Assembly (NCBI RefSeq): GCF_007995065.1 | Contig: NZ_VOQR01000001.1 | Coordinates: forward strand, 747,001 to 811,000 | Origin: Sphingomonas ginsenosidivorax | GTDB lineage: Bacteria; Pseudomonadota; Alphaproteobacteria; Sphingomonadales; Sphingomonadaceae | Direction of reading: 5' to 3' | Length of the DNA stretch: 64,000 nucleotides | Shown: piece by piece, positions 36,054 to 44,611 of the stretch | Numbering within the stretch: position 1 is the first letter of the stretch | Layout: each line of letters begins with the position of its first letter | Program-made: the position numbers and the translations under genes | The notes under the pieces: generated by a model | The model's input: only the letters and a program-made list of their open reading frames with translations | Told to the model about the DNA's origin: nothing | The model's database searches: none

Positions 36054-36833
36054 ATGCAAAGACTGAAGAACAAGACGTGCGTCGTGACCGGCGCGGCGCT
36101 CGGCATCGGCCGCGCCATCGCGGCCCGGTTCCATGACGAGGGCGCGATCGTCATCGCCACCGACATCGACGCAGCAACGGGCGCAGCAACCGCGGCCGAG
36201 ATCGGATGCCGGTTCGAACCGCTCGACGTCCGCGAGGAGGCCGACTGGGCGCGGCTCGCCGGCATCGTTCCGACGGCCGACGTGGTCGTCAACAACGCCG
36301 GCGTGACCGGGTTCGAGGCCGGCATGGTTCCCCATGACCCGGAGCATGCGAGTCTGGAGGACTGGCGTGCGGTCCACCGGGTCAATCTCGACGGGACGTT
36401 CCTCGGCTGCCGCTACGCGATCGGCGCGATGAAGGCGGCTGGGGCGGGGTCGATCATCAACATATCGTCCCGATCGGGTCTGGTCGGCATTCCCGGCGCC
36501 GCGGCCTATGCGGCCTCCAAGGCGGCGATCCGCAACCACAGCAAGACGGTCGCGCTCTACTGCGCGCAACAGGGCTGGCGGATCCGGTGCAACTCGGTCC
36601 ATCCGGCTGCCATCCTCACGCCGATGTGGGAGCCGATGCTGGGCGACGGTCCCGACCGCCACGCGCGGATGCAGGCGCTGGTAGCGGACACGCCGCTCAA
36701 GCGGTTCGGCATGCCCGAAGAAGTCGCGGCGATCGCGGTCCTGCTGGCCTCGGACGAAGCGACCTACGTCACCGGCAGCGAAGTGAACATCGACGGCGGA
36801 CTGCTGGCCGGCTCGGCCGCGTCGCCGGGGTGA
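36054..36833 (+). CDS. Short-chain dehydrogenase/reductase
   Basis: 259 residues from ATG at 36054. Classical SDR: cofactor motif TGAALGIG (12-19), NNAG (80-83), catalytic S138/S139 in NISSRSG, and Y152-K156 in AYAASK, with the C-terminal [11 protein letters not shown]. Asp at 37 after beta-2 (ATDID) favours NAD. Substrate unknown. No good ribosome site precedes the ATG. This gene begins a block of unrelated genes between clpX and lon. Confidence 0.9.
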   Translation: MQRLKNKTCVVTGAALGIGRAIAARFHDEGAIVIATDIDAATGAATAAEIGCRFEPLDVREEADWARLAGIVPTADVVVNNAGVTGFEAGMVPHDPEHASLEDWRAVHRVNLDGTFLGCRYAIGAMKAAGAGSIINISSRSGLVGIPGAAAYAASKAAIRNHSKTVALYCAQQGWRIRCNSVHPAAILTPMWEPMLGDGPDRHARMQALVADTPLKRFGMPEEVAAIAVLLASDEATYVTGSEVNIDGGLLAGSAASPG

Positions 36834-37066
36834 TCGCATCCGGGGCAAGGCATCGCGAACGGGCCGCCGTCCGACGGGAACGCGGCGGAGAGTCTGGGAT
36901 GTCGAGGGTCGGCGCGCGCCACCGTGCGGGCGAGCGCGAGTAGGGGCTGATCGTCAGTCTCCGCATCACGCCGCCAGGGTGGTAATCAGGACAGCGGCGG
37001 TCTCGGGGTGACTTTTGGGACCTTCCGGCCCGTCGCCTCCCGGCATGGAGGTCGCCCGCCGCCGGC

Positions 37067-38275
37067 ATGTCGCGGCAGGGAATGCTTTTGCAGGGACCCA
37101 TCGCGGCGCTCGCGCATTCGTTGTGCACTCGCAACGAAGGAGCCCGACCTATCGTCACCGCCACACTACCCGCCGCCGCCCCCGACACCGCCAAGACCAT
37201 GCCCGACCGCGAGGCGTTGCCGCCCTGGACGCTGGTCGCACCCGCGCTCGGGCTGCTCGCGGTGCTGTTCGGCCTCGCCAAGATGGGCATGCCCGGCACG
37301 ATCGCCGCGTCTGTCGTCCTGATCGGCAGCGTGCTGGCGGCGGTGCATCATGCCGAGGTGGTCGCGCACAAGGTCGGCGAGCCGTTCGGCACACTCGTCC
37401 TCGCGATCGCGGTGACGGTGATCGAGGTCTCGCTGATCGTCTCCCTCATGCTCTCCAACGCCGGCGACGCGGCGACGCTCGCGCGCGACACGGTGTTCGC
37501 GGCGATCATGATCATCGTGAACTTCATCGTCGGGCTGTGCCTGCTCGCGGGTGCGCTGAGGCATCACGAGCAGCGCTTCACGTTGAAGGGCGCGAGTGCC
37601 GCGCTCGGCGTGCTCGCGGCGATGGTGGTGCTGTCGCTGGTGCTGCCCAACTACACCTCGTCGACGCCGGGGCCGACCTATTCCTCGTCGCAGCTGGTGT
37701 TCGTCGCGATCGTGTCGCTGATCCTCTACGGCACGTTCGTGCTGGTGCAGACGGTGCGTCACCGCGACTATTTCCTGCCCGCGACCGAGGGCAAGGATGA
37801 CCATGCCGCGCCGCCCTCCACCCGCGCGACCTATATCGCGTTCGGCGTGTTGCTCGTCGCGCTGGTTGCGGTGGTGCTGCTCGCCAAGACGCTGTCGCCG
37901 ACGATCGAGGCGGTGGTGACGGCCGCCGGCCTGCCACAGGCCGTGGTCGGGGTGGTGATCGCGGCGCTGGTGCTCGCGCCGGAAAGCCTGGCGGCCTACA
38001 AGGCGGCCCGGCGCGACCGGCTGCAGACCAGTCTCAACCTCGCGCTGGGCTCGGCGCTGGCGACGATCGGGCTGACCATCCCCAGCGTGGCGATCGTGTC
38101 GCTGGTGCTCGACCTGCCGATATCGCTCGGGATCGATCCGAAGGGACTGGTGCTGCTGGTGCTGTCGCTGTTCGTCGCGACGCTGTCGCTGGGGACGGGG
38201 CGGACGACCGTGCTGCAGGGCGCGGTCCACCTGGTGATCTTCGCGGCCTATCTGTTCACGACCGTGATGCCGTGA
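37067..38275 (+). CDS. ChaA-type Ca2+/H+ (cation/proton) antiporter
   Basis: Inner-membrane exchanger with about 11 helices and two Na_Ca_ex repeats. The acidic transport motifs are VTVIEVSLIVSLM (about 122-134, first repeat) and LAPESLAAYKAARRDRLQTS (about 305-324, second). The start is unclear: the ATG at 37067 gives 402 residues, the ATG at 37199 (MPDREALPP) gives 358 and matches where the family begins. An AAGGAG ribosome site at 37136-37141 points to an ATC codon, not to either ATG. The stop abuts the convergent cytochrome c gene. Confidence 0.88.
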   Translation: MSRQGMLLQGPIAALAHSLCTRNEGARPIVTATLPAAAPDTAKTMPDREALPPWTLVAPALGLLAVLFGLAKMGMPGTIAASVVLIGSVLAAVHHAEVVAHKVGEPFGTLVLAIAVTVIEVSLIVSLMLSNAGDAATLARDTVFAAIMIIVNFIVGLCLLAGALRHHEQRFTLKGASAALGVLAAMVVLSLVLPNYTSSTPGPTYSSSQLVFVAIVSLILYGTFVLVQTVRHRDYFLPATEGKDDHAAPPSTRATYIAFGVLLVALVAVVLLAKTLSPTIEAVVTAAGLPQAVVGVVIAALVLAPESLAAYKAARRDRLQTSLNLALGSALATIGLTIPSVAIVSLVLDLPISLGIDPKGLVLLVLSLFVATLSLGTGRTTVLQGAVHLVIFAAYLFTTVMP

Positions 38276-38671
38276 TCAGGGACCGTTGGCGGCGAGATAG
38301 GCAATGACGTCGGCGCGGTCCTTCGGGTCCTGCAGCCCGACGAAGTTCATCGCGGTGCCCGGCACCATGCGGCGCGGATTGGCCAGCCACGTGTCGAGGC
38401 GCTTGGTGTCCCAGACACCGCCCGCAGCCTGCAACGCCGCGGTATAGGCGAAGCGTGGTCGGCGCTCCGCCACGGGCGCGCCGACGACGCCGTACAGGTT
38501 CGGGCCGTCGGTGTCCGACCCGCTGCTGGTGATGGTGTGGCAGGCGGCACAGCGACGGAACACGATCGCGCCTGCCGCTGCGTCGCCGCCCGTGGTCTGG
38601 CGCGGCGCAGGCGAATGCGGGTCGCACCCGGCAAGCAGCAACGCCCACCAGGGCAGGCGTCGCAAGCTCAC
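38276..38671 (-). CDS. Class I cytochrome c lipoprotein
   Basis: 131 residues from GTG at 38671, which overlaps the preceding stop as GTGA. Lipoprotein signal with LLAGC (lipidated C16), then heme attachment C41-A-A-C44-H45 and axial Met M108 in VPGTAMNF, the pattern of cytochrome c550/c552 electron carriers anchored in the periplasm. The next residue after Cys is Asp (CDPHS), which may keep it in the inner membrane. Terminal partner not evident here. Confidence 0.88.
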   Translation of the reverse strand: MSLRRLPWWALLLAGCDPHSPAPRQTTGGDAAAGAIVFRRCAACHTITSSGSDTDGPNLYGVVGAPVAERRPRFAYTAALQAAGGVWDTKRLDTWLANPRRMVPGTAMNFVGLQDPKDRADVIAYLAANGP

Positions 38672-38943
38672 CGCCGCTGCCGTGCGGCCAGCGCGAGCCC
38701 GGCCGCGATCTGCACCAGCGCATAGAGCCGTCGCCGCCCGGGGCGATCGACGAACGGGCGGACCGCGATCTCGGCGCCGAGCGCGCGCTCCTTCCACAGG
38801 TCGACATGGCGGCGCGGCTGGACGAGGCCGACGAGCCCGTCGCCGACCATGAAGATCGCCGCCATCTCGACGACGCGCGGCAGCAACGGCGCGGGGGGCG
38901 AGATATCGCCGATCAGGGTGTCGGGCGTTCGCGGGCGGTCCAT
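38668..38943 (-). CDS. Small membrane-associated protein of unknown function
   Basis: Up to 91 residues from ATG 38943, which would overlap the M1 peptidase end by 31 bases; ATG 38865 or 38850 would give 65 or 60 residues. Hydrophobic near 25-42 (EMAAIFMVGDGLVGLV) and 72-86 (YALVQIAAGLALAA), separated by a Trp/Lys/Arg loop, so probably two membrane helices. It overlaps the cytochrome c start. No family recognised. Confidence 0.6.
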   Translation of the reverse strand: MDRPRTPDTLIGDISPPAPLLPRVVEMAAIFMVGDGLVGLVQPRRHVDLWKERALGAEIAVRPFVDRPGRRRLYALVQIAAGLALAARQRR

Positions 38944-40628
38944 GCCTGGGTTTCCTCGATGGCGACGCTGCGTCGCAGGATCTTCGCGTCGGGGTCGATC
39001 ACGATATGCGCGCCTGCCGGGACCGGCAGGCTGCCCTTGCCGCCGATCATCGGCACGACGTGCGTCTTCCCCGCGACCTGTACGTCGACCGGCATCGGGA
39101 AGTTCCCGCCGCCGGGCACCGTCCAGCTGAGCGACAGCGTGCCGCCCACGCGGCGCTCGACCAGTTCGGGGAGGGCGGCCTGGCGCAGATAGACGTCGAA
39201 GAACCAGCCATAGTCCTTCCCCGTCACCTTCCGGACGAAGCCTTCATATTCCTTGGCCGATCCGAACCGCGGCTTGAAATTGCCCGGCTTGGGATCGGGC
39301 CGGCCATACACAGCCAGCCGGGTCACGTCGAAGAACGCCGCGTCGCCGATCAGCCCGCGCAGCGTGTGCAGCATCCACGACCCCTTGTAGTAGATGTCGA
39401 GCCCCGCGCCGCCCTTGTCCGCCTCGTACACCTCCTCCTCGGTGGCGACGCGCTGCTGCGTGATCGGCTTGCGGTTGGTGATCAGCGCGCGCTGCGTCTG
39501 CATCATCGCGGCGTAGCGCGCGCGGCCCTCACGCCACTCGCCATAGAGCGGCTGCATGTAGGTGCCATAGCCCTCGTGCAGCCAGTAATCGTCCCAGTTC
39601 GCCGCGGTCAGCTGGTTGCCGAACCATTCATGCGCGAACTCGTGCTGGAACAGCCAGTCGAACCCCTCGGGCGCCTTGGCGTACTCGTTGCCATAGGCGT
39701 TGATCGTCTGGTGCTCCATTCCCTTGTGCGGGGTCTCGACAACGCCGACCTTCTCGTCGCCGAACGGGTAGGGGCCGATCATGGTCTCGAAGAAGTCGAG
39801 CGTCGGCGCGAACTCCGCGAAGAGCTTGTCCGCCTGCGGCTTCTCGCCCCGCAGATACCAATAGGCCATCGGGATGCTGTTGCCGAACCGGCTCTTGTAC
39901 GACCCCGAGACCTCCTCGTACGGCCCGACGTTGAGCGCGATCGCATAGGTGTTCGGAGTCTTGACCCGCCAGTTCCAGCGCGTGCGGCCGTCCGCCAGCG
40001 TGTCGACGCCGAGCAGCACGCCGTTCGACGGCGCCTTCAGCCCCTTGGGCACGGTGATGTGCAGCGTGACGATCCCGGGCTCGCCGGTCGGGAAATCGAG
40101 GCATGGCCAGAACAGGTCGCAGCCATAGCCCTCGGCCGTCGTCGCGAACCAGGTCCGGCCATCGGGCGTCTTCGACCAGACCATGCCGTCGTCCCACGGC
40201 GCACGCACCGCGACGTGCGGCGTGCCGCCATAGGTGATCCTGACGGTCACGCGCCCGCCCGCCGCGATCGGCCTAGGCAGGGTGATGGTCAGCCGACCCT
40301 CGGGATTGGTCCAGGCGGAGGCGGGCAGGGGAACGCCGTCGATCGCGATCGCCGAGACGGGCAGGTTGCGGTCCAGATCGATCGGCAGCCGCGCGATCGG
40401 GGCCTTCGCCCTGAACACCAGCGTGGCAATGCCGTTGAGGCTCTGCGTCTCGGGCAACACCTCGAACGCCAGATCCGCGCTTTCGAAGCCCAGTGCGGTC
40501 TGTTCGGGGGTGAGCACGCCGCCCGATCGCTGCGTCTGCGTGGTGATCGCGGGCTCGCCCTTCTTGGGAAGCGGCGCGGCGGCGATGAGGGCCAGCGTGC
40601 TGGCGGCGAGGAAAAGGCGTATCGTCAT
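38913..40628 (-). CDS. M1-family zinc metallo-aminopeptidase
   Basis: 571 residues from ATG at 40628 with a signal peptide (about 1-18). The beta-sandwich N-terminal domain is followed by the thermolysin-like domain: zinc motif H329-E330-F-A-H333 and E352 in HEGYGTY, and an aminopeptidase GMEH-type loop (KGMEHQT, about 310) in place of GAMEN. The usual C-terminal ARM domain is short or absent, so this is a compact secreted type. Divergent from lon. Confidence 0.92.
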   Translation of the reverse strand: MTIRLFLAASTLALIAAAPLPKKGEPAITTQTQRSGGVLTPEQTALGFESADLAFEVLPETQSLNGIATLVFRAKAPIARLPIDLDRNLPVSAIAIDGVPLPASAWTNPEGRLTITLPRPIAAGGRVTVRITYGGTPHVAVRAPWDDGMVWSKTPDGRTWFATTAEGYGCDLFWPCLDFPTGEPGIVTLHITVPKGLKAPSNGVLLGVDTLADGRTRWNWRVKTPNTYAIALNVGPYEEVSGSYKSRFGNSIPMAYWYLRGEKPQADKLFAEFAPTLDFFETMIGPYPFGDEKVGVVETPHKGMEHQTINAYGNEYAKAPEGFDWLFQHEFAHEWFGNQLTAANWDDYWLHEGYGTYMQPLYGEWREGRARYAAMMQTQRALITNRKPITQQRVATEEEVYEADKGGAGLDIYYKGSWMLHTLRGLIGDAAFFDVTRLAVYGRPDPKPGNFKPRFGSAKEYEGFVRKVTGKDYGWFFDVYLRQAALPELVERRVGGTLSLSWTVPGGGNFPMPVDVQVAGKTHVVPMIGGKGSLPVPAGAHIVIDPDAKILRRSVAIEETQAWTARERPTP

Positions 40629-40691
40629 CGCGGTGTCATCGCGCCCGGCCGTGCGCGGCACAAGCCCGTTCGATCCATTGGCCCCGGGCGA

Positions 40692-40721
40692 TTGATGGAT
40701 GCTTCATCCTCACCATATAAG
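40692..40721 (+). promoter_or_regulatory. Predicted lon promoter
   Basis: TTGATG (40692-40697), 18-base spacer, TATAAG (40716-40721). The same bases also contain CCATAT (40713-40718) 15 bases after TTGATG, which partly fits heat-shock promoters. 41 bases upstream of the lon ATG. Confidence 0.5.
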
Positions 40722-40733
40722 ACTCAATGAGTC
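40721..40733. promoter_or_regulatory. Perfect palindrome at the lon transcription start
   Basis: GACTCA-A-TGAGTC begins at the last base of the predicted -10. A possible operator for a dimeric regulator; no known family assigned. Confidence 0.4.
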
Positions 40734-40761
40734 GCCCTGCACGGGCACCAACGGAGCGTTC

Positions 40762-43155
40762 ATGACCCAGTATCCCGTCCTTCCCCTGCGTGACATTGTC
40801 GTCTTCCCGCACATGATCGTGCCGCTGTTCGTCGGTCGCGACAAATCGGTCGCGGCGCTCGAAGCGGCAATGGCGGCGGACAAGGAGATCTACCTCGTCG
40901 CGCAGCTCGATCCCGCCGAGGACGATCCCAGCCGCGACGACCTGTATTCGATGGGCGTGACCGCGACCGTGCTGCAGCTGCTGAAGCTGCCAGACGGGAC
41001 CGTGCGCGTGCTGGTCGAGGGCAAGGGCCGCGCGACGCTGGAAACGCTGGACGAGAGCGGCGAGTATCTGACCGCGACGATTCTCCCGGTCGAGGACGAC
41101 GCGGTGACGGGCCCCGAGGTCGAGGCGCTGATGCGCTCGGTGATCGACCAGTTCGAGAACTACGCCAAGCTCAACCGCAAGATGCCGTCCGAGGCCGCGG
41201 TCCAGCTGTCGGAGATCACCGAGGCGGGCAAGCTGTCCGACGCGGTGATCGCCAACATCCAGATCAAGGTCGCCGACAAGCAGGCGCTGCTGATGCAGAG
41301 CGATCCGGCCAAGCGCCTCGAAATGGCGATGGTCGCGATGGAGGGCGAGCTCGGCGTCCTGCAGGTCGAGAAGAAGATCAAGAGCCGCGTCAAGCGCCAG
41401 ATGGAGAAGACGCAGCGCGAATATTACCTCAACGAGCAGTTGAAGGCGATCCAGCGCGAACTCGGCAACGAGGGTGACGAGGGCGAGGGCGACGAGATCG
41501 CCGAGCTGACGCAGAAGATCGCGACGCTCAAGATGAGCAAGGAAGCGCGCTCCAAGGCGACCGGCGAGCTCAAGAAGCTGAAGACGATGGCGCCGATGAG
41601 CGCCGAGGCGACCGTCGTGCGCAACTATCTCGACGTGCTGCTGGGGCTCCCCTGGGGCAAGAAGTCGAAGATCAAGAAAGACATCTCCGCCGCGCAGGCG
41701 GTCCTCGACGAGGATCATTACGCGCTGGAGAAGGTCAAGGACCGGATCGTCGAGTATCTCGCGGTGCAGGCGCGTACCAACAAGCTGAAGGGGCCGATCC
41801 TGTGCCTCGTCGGCCCTCCCGGCGTCGGCAAGACCAGCCTCGGCAAGTCGATCGCCAAGGCGACCGGGCGCGAGTTCATCCGCCAGTCGCTGGGCGGCGT
41901 GCGCGACGAGGCCGAGATCCGTGGCCACCGCCGCACCTATATCGGTTCGCTGCCGGGCAAGATCGTGACCAACCTGAAAAAGGCCGGCACGTCGAATCCG
42001 CTGTTCCTGCTCGACGAGATCGACAAGCTCGGCCAGGATTTCCGCGGCGATCCGGCATCGGCGCTGCTGGAAGTGCTCGACCCTGAGCAGAACGGCAAGT
42101 TCCAGGATCATTATCTGGAGGTCGACATCGACCTGTCGGACGTGATGTTCGTGTGCACCGCGAACACGCTCAACCTGCCGCAGGCGCTGCTCGATCGCAT
42201 GGAGATCATCCGTCTGGAAGGCTATACCGAGGACGAGAAGGTCGAGATCGCCGAGCGTCACCTGATCGAGAAGCAGATCGAGGCGCACGGGCTCAAGCCT
42301 GGCGAGTTCGTGCTGACGACCGAAGGCCTGCGCACGCTGATCCAGCAATATACGAGGGAAGCGGGCGTCCGCACGCTCGAGCGCGAGATCGCCAAACTGT
42401 GCCGCAAGGTGCTGCGCCAGATCCTCGAGAACAAGACCACCGGCGTCACGATCACGCCCGAGAATGTCGGCGAATATGCCGGCGTGCAGAAGTATCGCCA
42501 TGGCCTGTCGGAAACCGAGCACCAGATCGGCGCGGTCACCGGGCTCGCCTGGACCGAGGTCGGCGGCGAGCTGCTGACGATCGAGAGCGTCACCGTGTCG
42601 GGCAAGGGGGCTGCCAAGCTCACCGGCACGCTCGGCGACGTGATGAAGGAGTCGATCGAGACCGCGTTCAGCTACGTCAAGGCCCGCGCGCCGAGCTACG
42701 GGATCAAGCCGTCGCTGTTCAACCGCAAGGACATCCACATCCATCTGCCCGAGGGCGCAACGCCCAAGGACGGCCCGTCCGCGGGTGTCGGCATCGTAAC
42801 CTCGATCGTCTCGACGATGACCGGCGTGCCGGTGCGGCGCGAGGTCGCGATGACCGGTGAAGTGACGCTTCGGGGTCGTGTGCTGCCGATCGGTGGGTTG
42901 AAGGAAAAGCTGCTGGCGGCCCTGCGCGGCGGGATCGAGACCGTGTTGATCCCGGCGGAGAACGAGAAAGACCTCGCCGAGATTCCGGCGAACATCAAGG
43001 CGGGGCTGAAGATCGTCCCCGTCAGCCATGTCGACGAGGTCCTGCGGCTGGCGCTGACCGAGCCGCTGACCGCGATCGAATGGACCGATGCCGACGAGCT
43101 GGCCGCGTTGCCGCCGGCACCGATCGCACCGGTGGGCGCGACGGTTCATCACTGA
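40762..43155 (+). CDS. lon: Lon ATP-dependent protease
   Basis: AAA+ serine protease removing misfolded and regulatory proteins. 797 residues from ATG at 40762 ([16 protein letters not shown]). LON N-terminal domain (1-200), helical linker, AAA+ module with Walker [10 protein letters not shown] (Lys 357) and Walker [10 protein letters not shown] (about 415), C-terminal peptidase with S673 in KDGPSAGV and K716 in [10 protein letters not shown], the same 43-residue spacing as E. coli. The large antisense frame is a shadow. HU follows, the classical lon-hup order. Confidence 0.98.
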   Translation: MTQYPVLPLRDIVVFPHMIVPLFVGRDKSVAALEAAMAADKEIYLVAQLDPAEDDPSRDDLYSMGVTATVLQLLKLPDGTVRVLVEGKGRATLETLDESGEYLTATILPVEDDAVTGPEVEALMRSVIDQFENYAKLNRKMPSEAAVQLSEITEAGKLSDAVIANIQIKVADKQALLMQSDPAKRLEMAMVAMEGELGVLQVEKKIKSRVKRQMEKTQREYYLNEQLKAIQRELGNEGDEGEGDEIAELTQKIATLKMSKEARSKATGELKKLKTMAPMSAEATVVRNYLDVLLGLPWGKKSKIKKDISAAQAVLDEDHYALEKVKDRIVEYLAVQARTNKLKGPILCLVGPPGVGKTSLGKSIAKATGREFIRQSLGGVRDEAEIRGHRRTYIGSLPGKIVTNLKKAGTSNPLFLLDEIDKLGQDFRGDPASALLEVLDPEQNGKFQDHYLEVDIDLSDVMFVCTANTLNLPQALLDRMEIIRLEGYTEDEKVEIAERHLIEKQIEAHGLKPGEFVLTTEGLRTLIQQYTREAGVRTLEREIAKLCRKVLRQILENKTTGVTITPENVGEYAGVQKYRHGLSETEHQIGAVTGLAWTEVGGELLTIESVTVSGKGAAKLTGTLGDVMKESIETAFSYVKARAPSYGIKPSLFNRKDIHIHLPEGATPKDGPSAGVGIVTSIVSTMTGVPVRREVAMTGEVTLRGRVLPIGGLKEKLLAALRGGIETVLIPAENEKDLAEIPANIKAGLKIVPVSHVDEVLRLALTEPLTAIEWTDADELAALPPAPIAPVGATVHH

Positions 43156-43243
43156 TCGGCTCGCGCGATTGCGTCCCGTCGTTCCGGCTCGGGCCGGGAC
43201 GTCGGGCGCGGCGTGCCATTAGCCGCAAATTCCTCGGTTTCGT

Positions 43244-43273
43244 TTGACAGCGGGGCAGGTCGTTGCGTTAGTG
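43244..43273 (+). promoter_or_regulatory. Predicted promoter of the HU gene
   Basis: Perfect TTGACA at 43244-43249, an 18-base spacer, then TTAGTG (43268-43273). It would give a 5' leader of about 55 bases before the HU ATG at 43335. Confidence 0.55.
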
Positions 43274-43334
43274 GCCCCCTATCCTGGCCGTGAGTCCATC
43301 GTGGCCGGATCGATACTTTTTCCGGGGGATTTTG

Positions 43335-43607
43335 ATGAACAAGCAGGAGCTGATCGCAACGGTCGCGGATCATTCGGGCCTGGCCAAGGGCGATGCGATC
43401 AAGGCTGTCGAGGCGGTGTTCGACGCGATTTCGGCGACGCTGAAAAAGGGCGACGAAGTGCGTCTGGTCGGGTTCGGGACGTTTTCGATCTCGAAGCGCA
43501 AGGCGTCGACCGGCCGCAACCCCCGCACCGGCGAGCCGATGACGATCAAGGCGTCGACCCAGCCCAAGTTCAAGGCCGGCAAGGGCCTCAAGGACGCGGT
43601 CAACTAA
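43335..43607 (+). CDS. HU-type nucleoid DNA-binding protein
   Basis: 90 residues from ATG at 43335 (MNKQELIATVADHSGL). Bacterial HU/IHF fold: VRLVGFGTFSISKR near 42-55 and the DNA-clamping arm GRNPRTGEPMTIKA near 60-74 with the intercalating Pro. Beta-type sequence, named HU-beta-like. Located between lon and tRNA-Val. Confidence 0.95.
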   Translation: MNKQELIATVADHSGLAKGDAIKAVEAVFDAISATLKKGDEVRLVGFGTFSISKRKASTGRNPRTGEPMTIKASTQPKFKAGKGLKDAVN

Positions 43608-43672
43608 GCCGACCGATCGATAGGGCTGGACAGGCGGGCGGCGTCCGCCTAAAGGCCCGCTTCCCGGTTTCG

Positions 43673-43747
43673 GGGCGCGTAGCTCAGCGGTAGAGCACAC
43701 CCTTCACACGGGTGGGGTCACAGGTTCAATCCCTGTCGCGCCCACCA
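43673..43747 (+). tRNA. tRNA-Val (anticodon CAC)
   Basis: 75 bases including encoded CCA. Acceptor GGGCGCG pairs with CGCGCCC; D arm TAGCTCAGCGGTAGAGC; anticodon loop TTCACAC; T arm GGTTCAATCCC. Followed at once by a terminator. Confidence 0.96.
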
Positions 43748-43753
43748 TATTCA

Positions 43754-43787
43754 AGGCCCTCGGTTCGCAGGAACCGGGGGCCTTTAT
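43754..43787 (+). terminator. Rho-independent terminator after tRNA-Val
   Basis: GGCCCTCGGTTC and GAACCGGGGGCC pair around GCAG (one or two bulged bases), followed by TTTAT. A strong GC stem with a short T-run. Confidence 0.75.
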
Positions 43788-43823
43788 GGTTTAGGCATTC
43801 AGGGGAATCCCGACACGCGTTCC

Positions 43824-43906
43824 CCGTCATCCTGACGAAAGTCAGGACCCGGAGCCCCAAGCGCAACGCCCGTAACCCTGGGTCCTGACTTTCGTCAGGA
43901 TGACGG
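43824..43906. repeat. Composite palindrome, family A, copy 4
   Basis: Both arms are CCGTCATCCTGACGAAAGTC and its inverse, the most symmetric copy here, with CCCGGAG and CCTGGGT inner ends. Between the tRNA terminator and the tetR promoter. Confidence 0.85.
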
Positions 43907-43962
43907 AACGTCAAGACGTACAGCCACCACGACACATGACGCACTTGTCATTATGCTCGTTC

Positions 43963-43974
43963 GTTCGATCGAAC
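43963..43974. promoter_or_regulatory. Operator-like palindrome of the efflux operon
   Basis: Perfect 12-base palindrome GTTCGATCGAAC, 14 bases before the tetR ATG and downstream of a possible -35 (TTGTCA at 43945-43950), so it would overlap the -10. Likely bound by the encoded TetR protein. Confidence 0.5.
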
Positions 43975-43987
43975 TAATGCGCCGCGC

Positions 43988-44611
43988 ATGGCCCATGCCC
44001 GCCTTCTGGACATTGCGATTCGCGAATTCGGCGCCAAGGGGCTGGACGGTGCGAGCACGCGCAGCATCGCCGCCGCGGCGCAGACCGCGATGTCGTCGAT
44101 CACCTACCATTACGGCGGCAAGGAGGGGCTTTACCTCGCGGCCGCCGATCGCATCGCCGCGCTGATGGCCGAGACGATGACCGAAGCGCGGATCTTCGAG
44201 GAAACGGGCGCTGCCGCCGATCCGGACGAGGCGCGCCGCGGCATTCACCGGATCCTCGGTCAGCTGACCGACAAGATGGCGAGCGACGCCGGCGGCGAGT
44301 GGACGCTGTTCGTGATGCGCGAGCAGATGAAGCCCAGCGCGGCGTTCGATCGCATCTATGGCGGCGTGATGGGCCAGATGGTCCGTACGCTCGCCGCGCT
44401 CGTCCAGCTGGCGACCGGGCAACCGGTGCGAGCGGCGCAGGTCGCGACGATCACGCTGATCGGCCAGGTCCTCGCGCTGCGCGCCAGCCGCGCGACCTGC
44501 CTGCGGCTGCTCGACCGCGACACGCTCGACGCCGACGACATCGCGCAGATCAAGGCGCGGATCGACGCCAACATAGACGCCATTCTCGATTCGATGCGGG
44601 GACCAGCATGA
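43988..44611 (+). CDS. TetR-family regulator (CerR/DUF1956-like)
   Basis: 207 residues from ATG at 43988. N-terminal helix-turn-helix (about 5-50; GASTRSIAAAAQTAMSSITY with YHYGGKEGLY), and a C-terminal ligand/dimer domain with ANIDAILDS. The in-frame sequence upstream lacks a start, so the N-terminus is a few residues shorter than in many TetR proteins. Its stop overlaps the next ATG (ATGA). It probably represses its own efflux operon through the palindrome at 43963. Confidence 0.9.
   Translation: MAHARLLDIAIREFGAKGLDGASTRSIAAAAQTAMSSITYHYGGKEGLYLAAADRIAALMAETMTEARIFEETGAAADPDEARRGIHRILGQLTDKMASDAGGEWTLFVMREQMKPSAAFDRIYGGVMGQMVRTLAALVQLATGQPVRAAQVATITLIGQVLALRASRATCLRLLDRDTLDADDIAQIKARIDANIDAILDSMRGPA

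Noticed and set aside
36834..37066. Possible gene in the 233-base gap before the antiporter
   Set aside because: Short frames only, no ribosome site or recognisable sequence; reported as having no visible feature.
40636..43152. 838-codon frame antisense to lon, with other large antisense frames opposite tig, gspD and the TonB receptor
   Set aside because: Mirror of a strongly conserved gene with no motif, ribosome site or promoter of its own.
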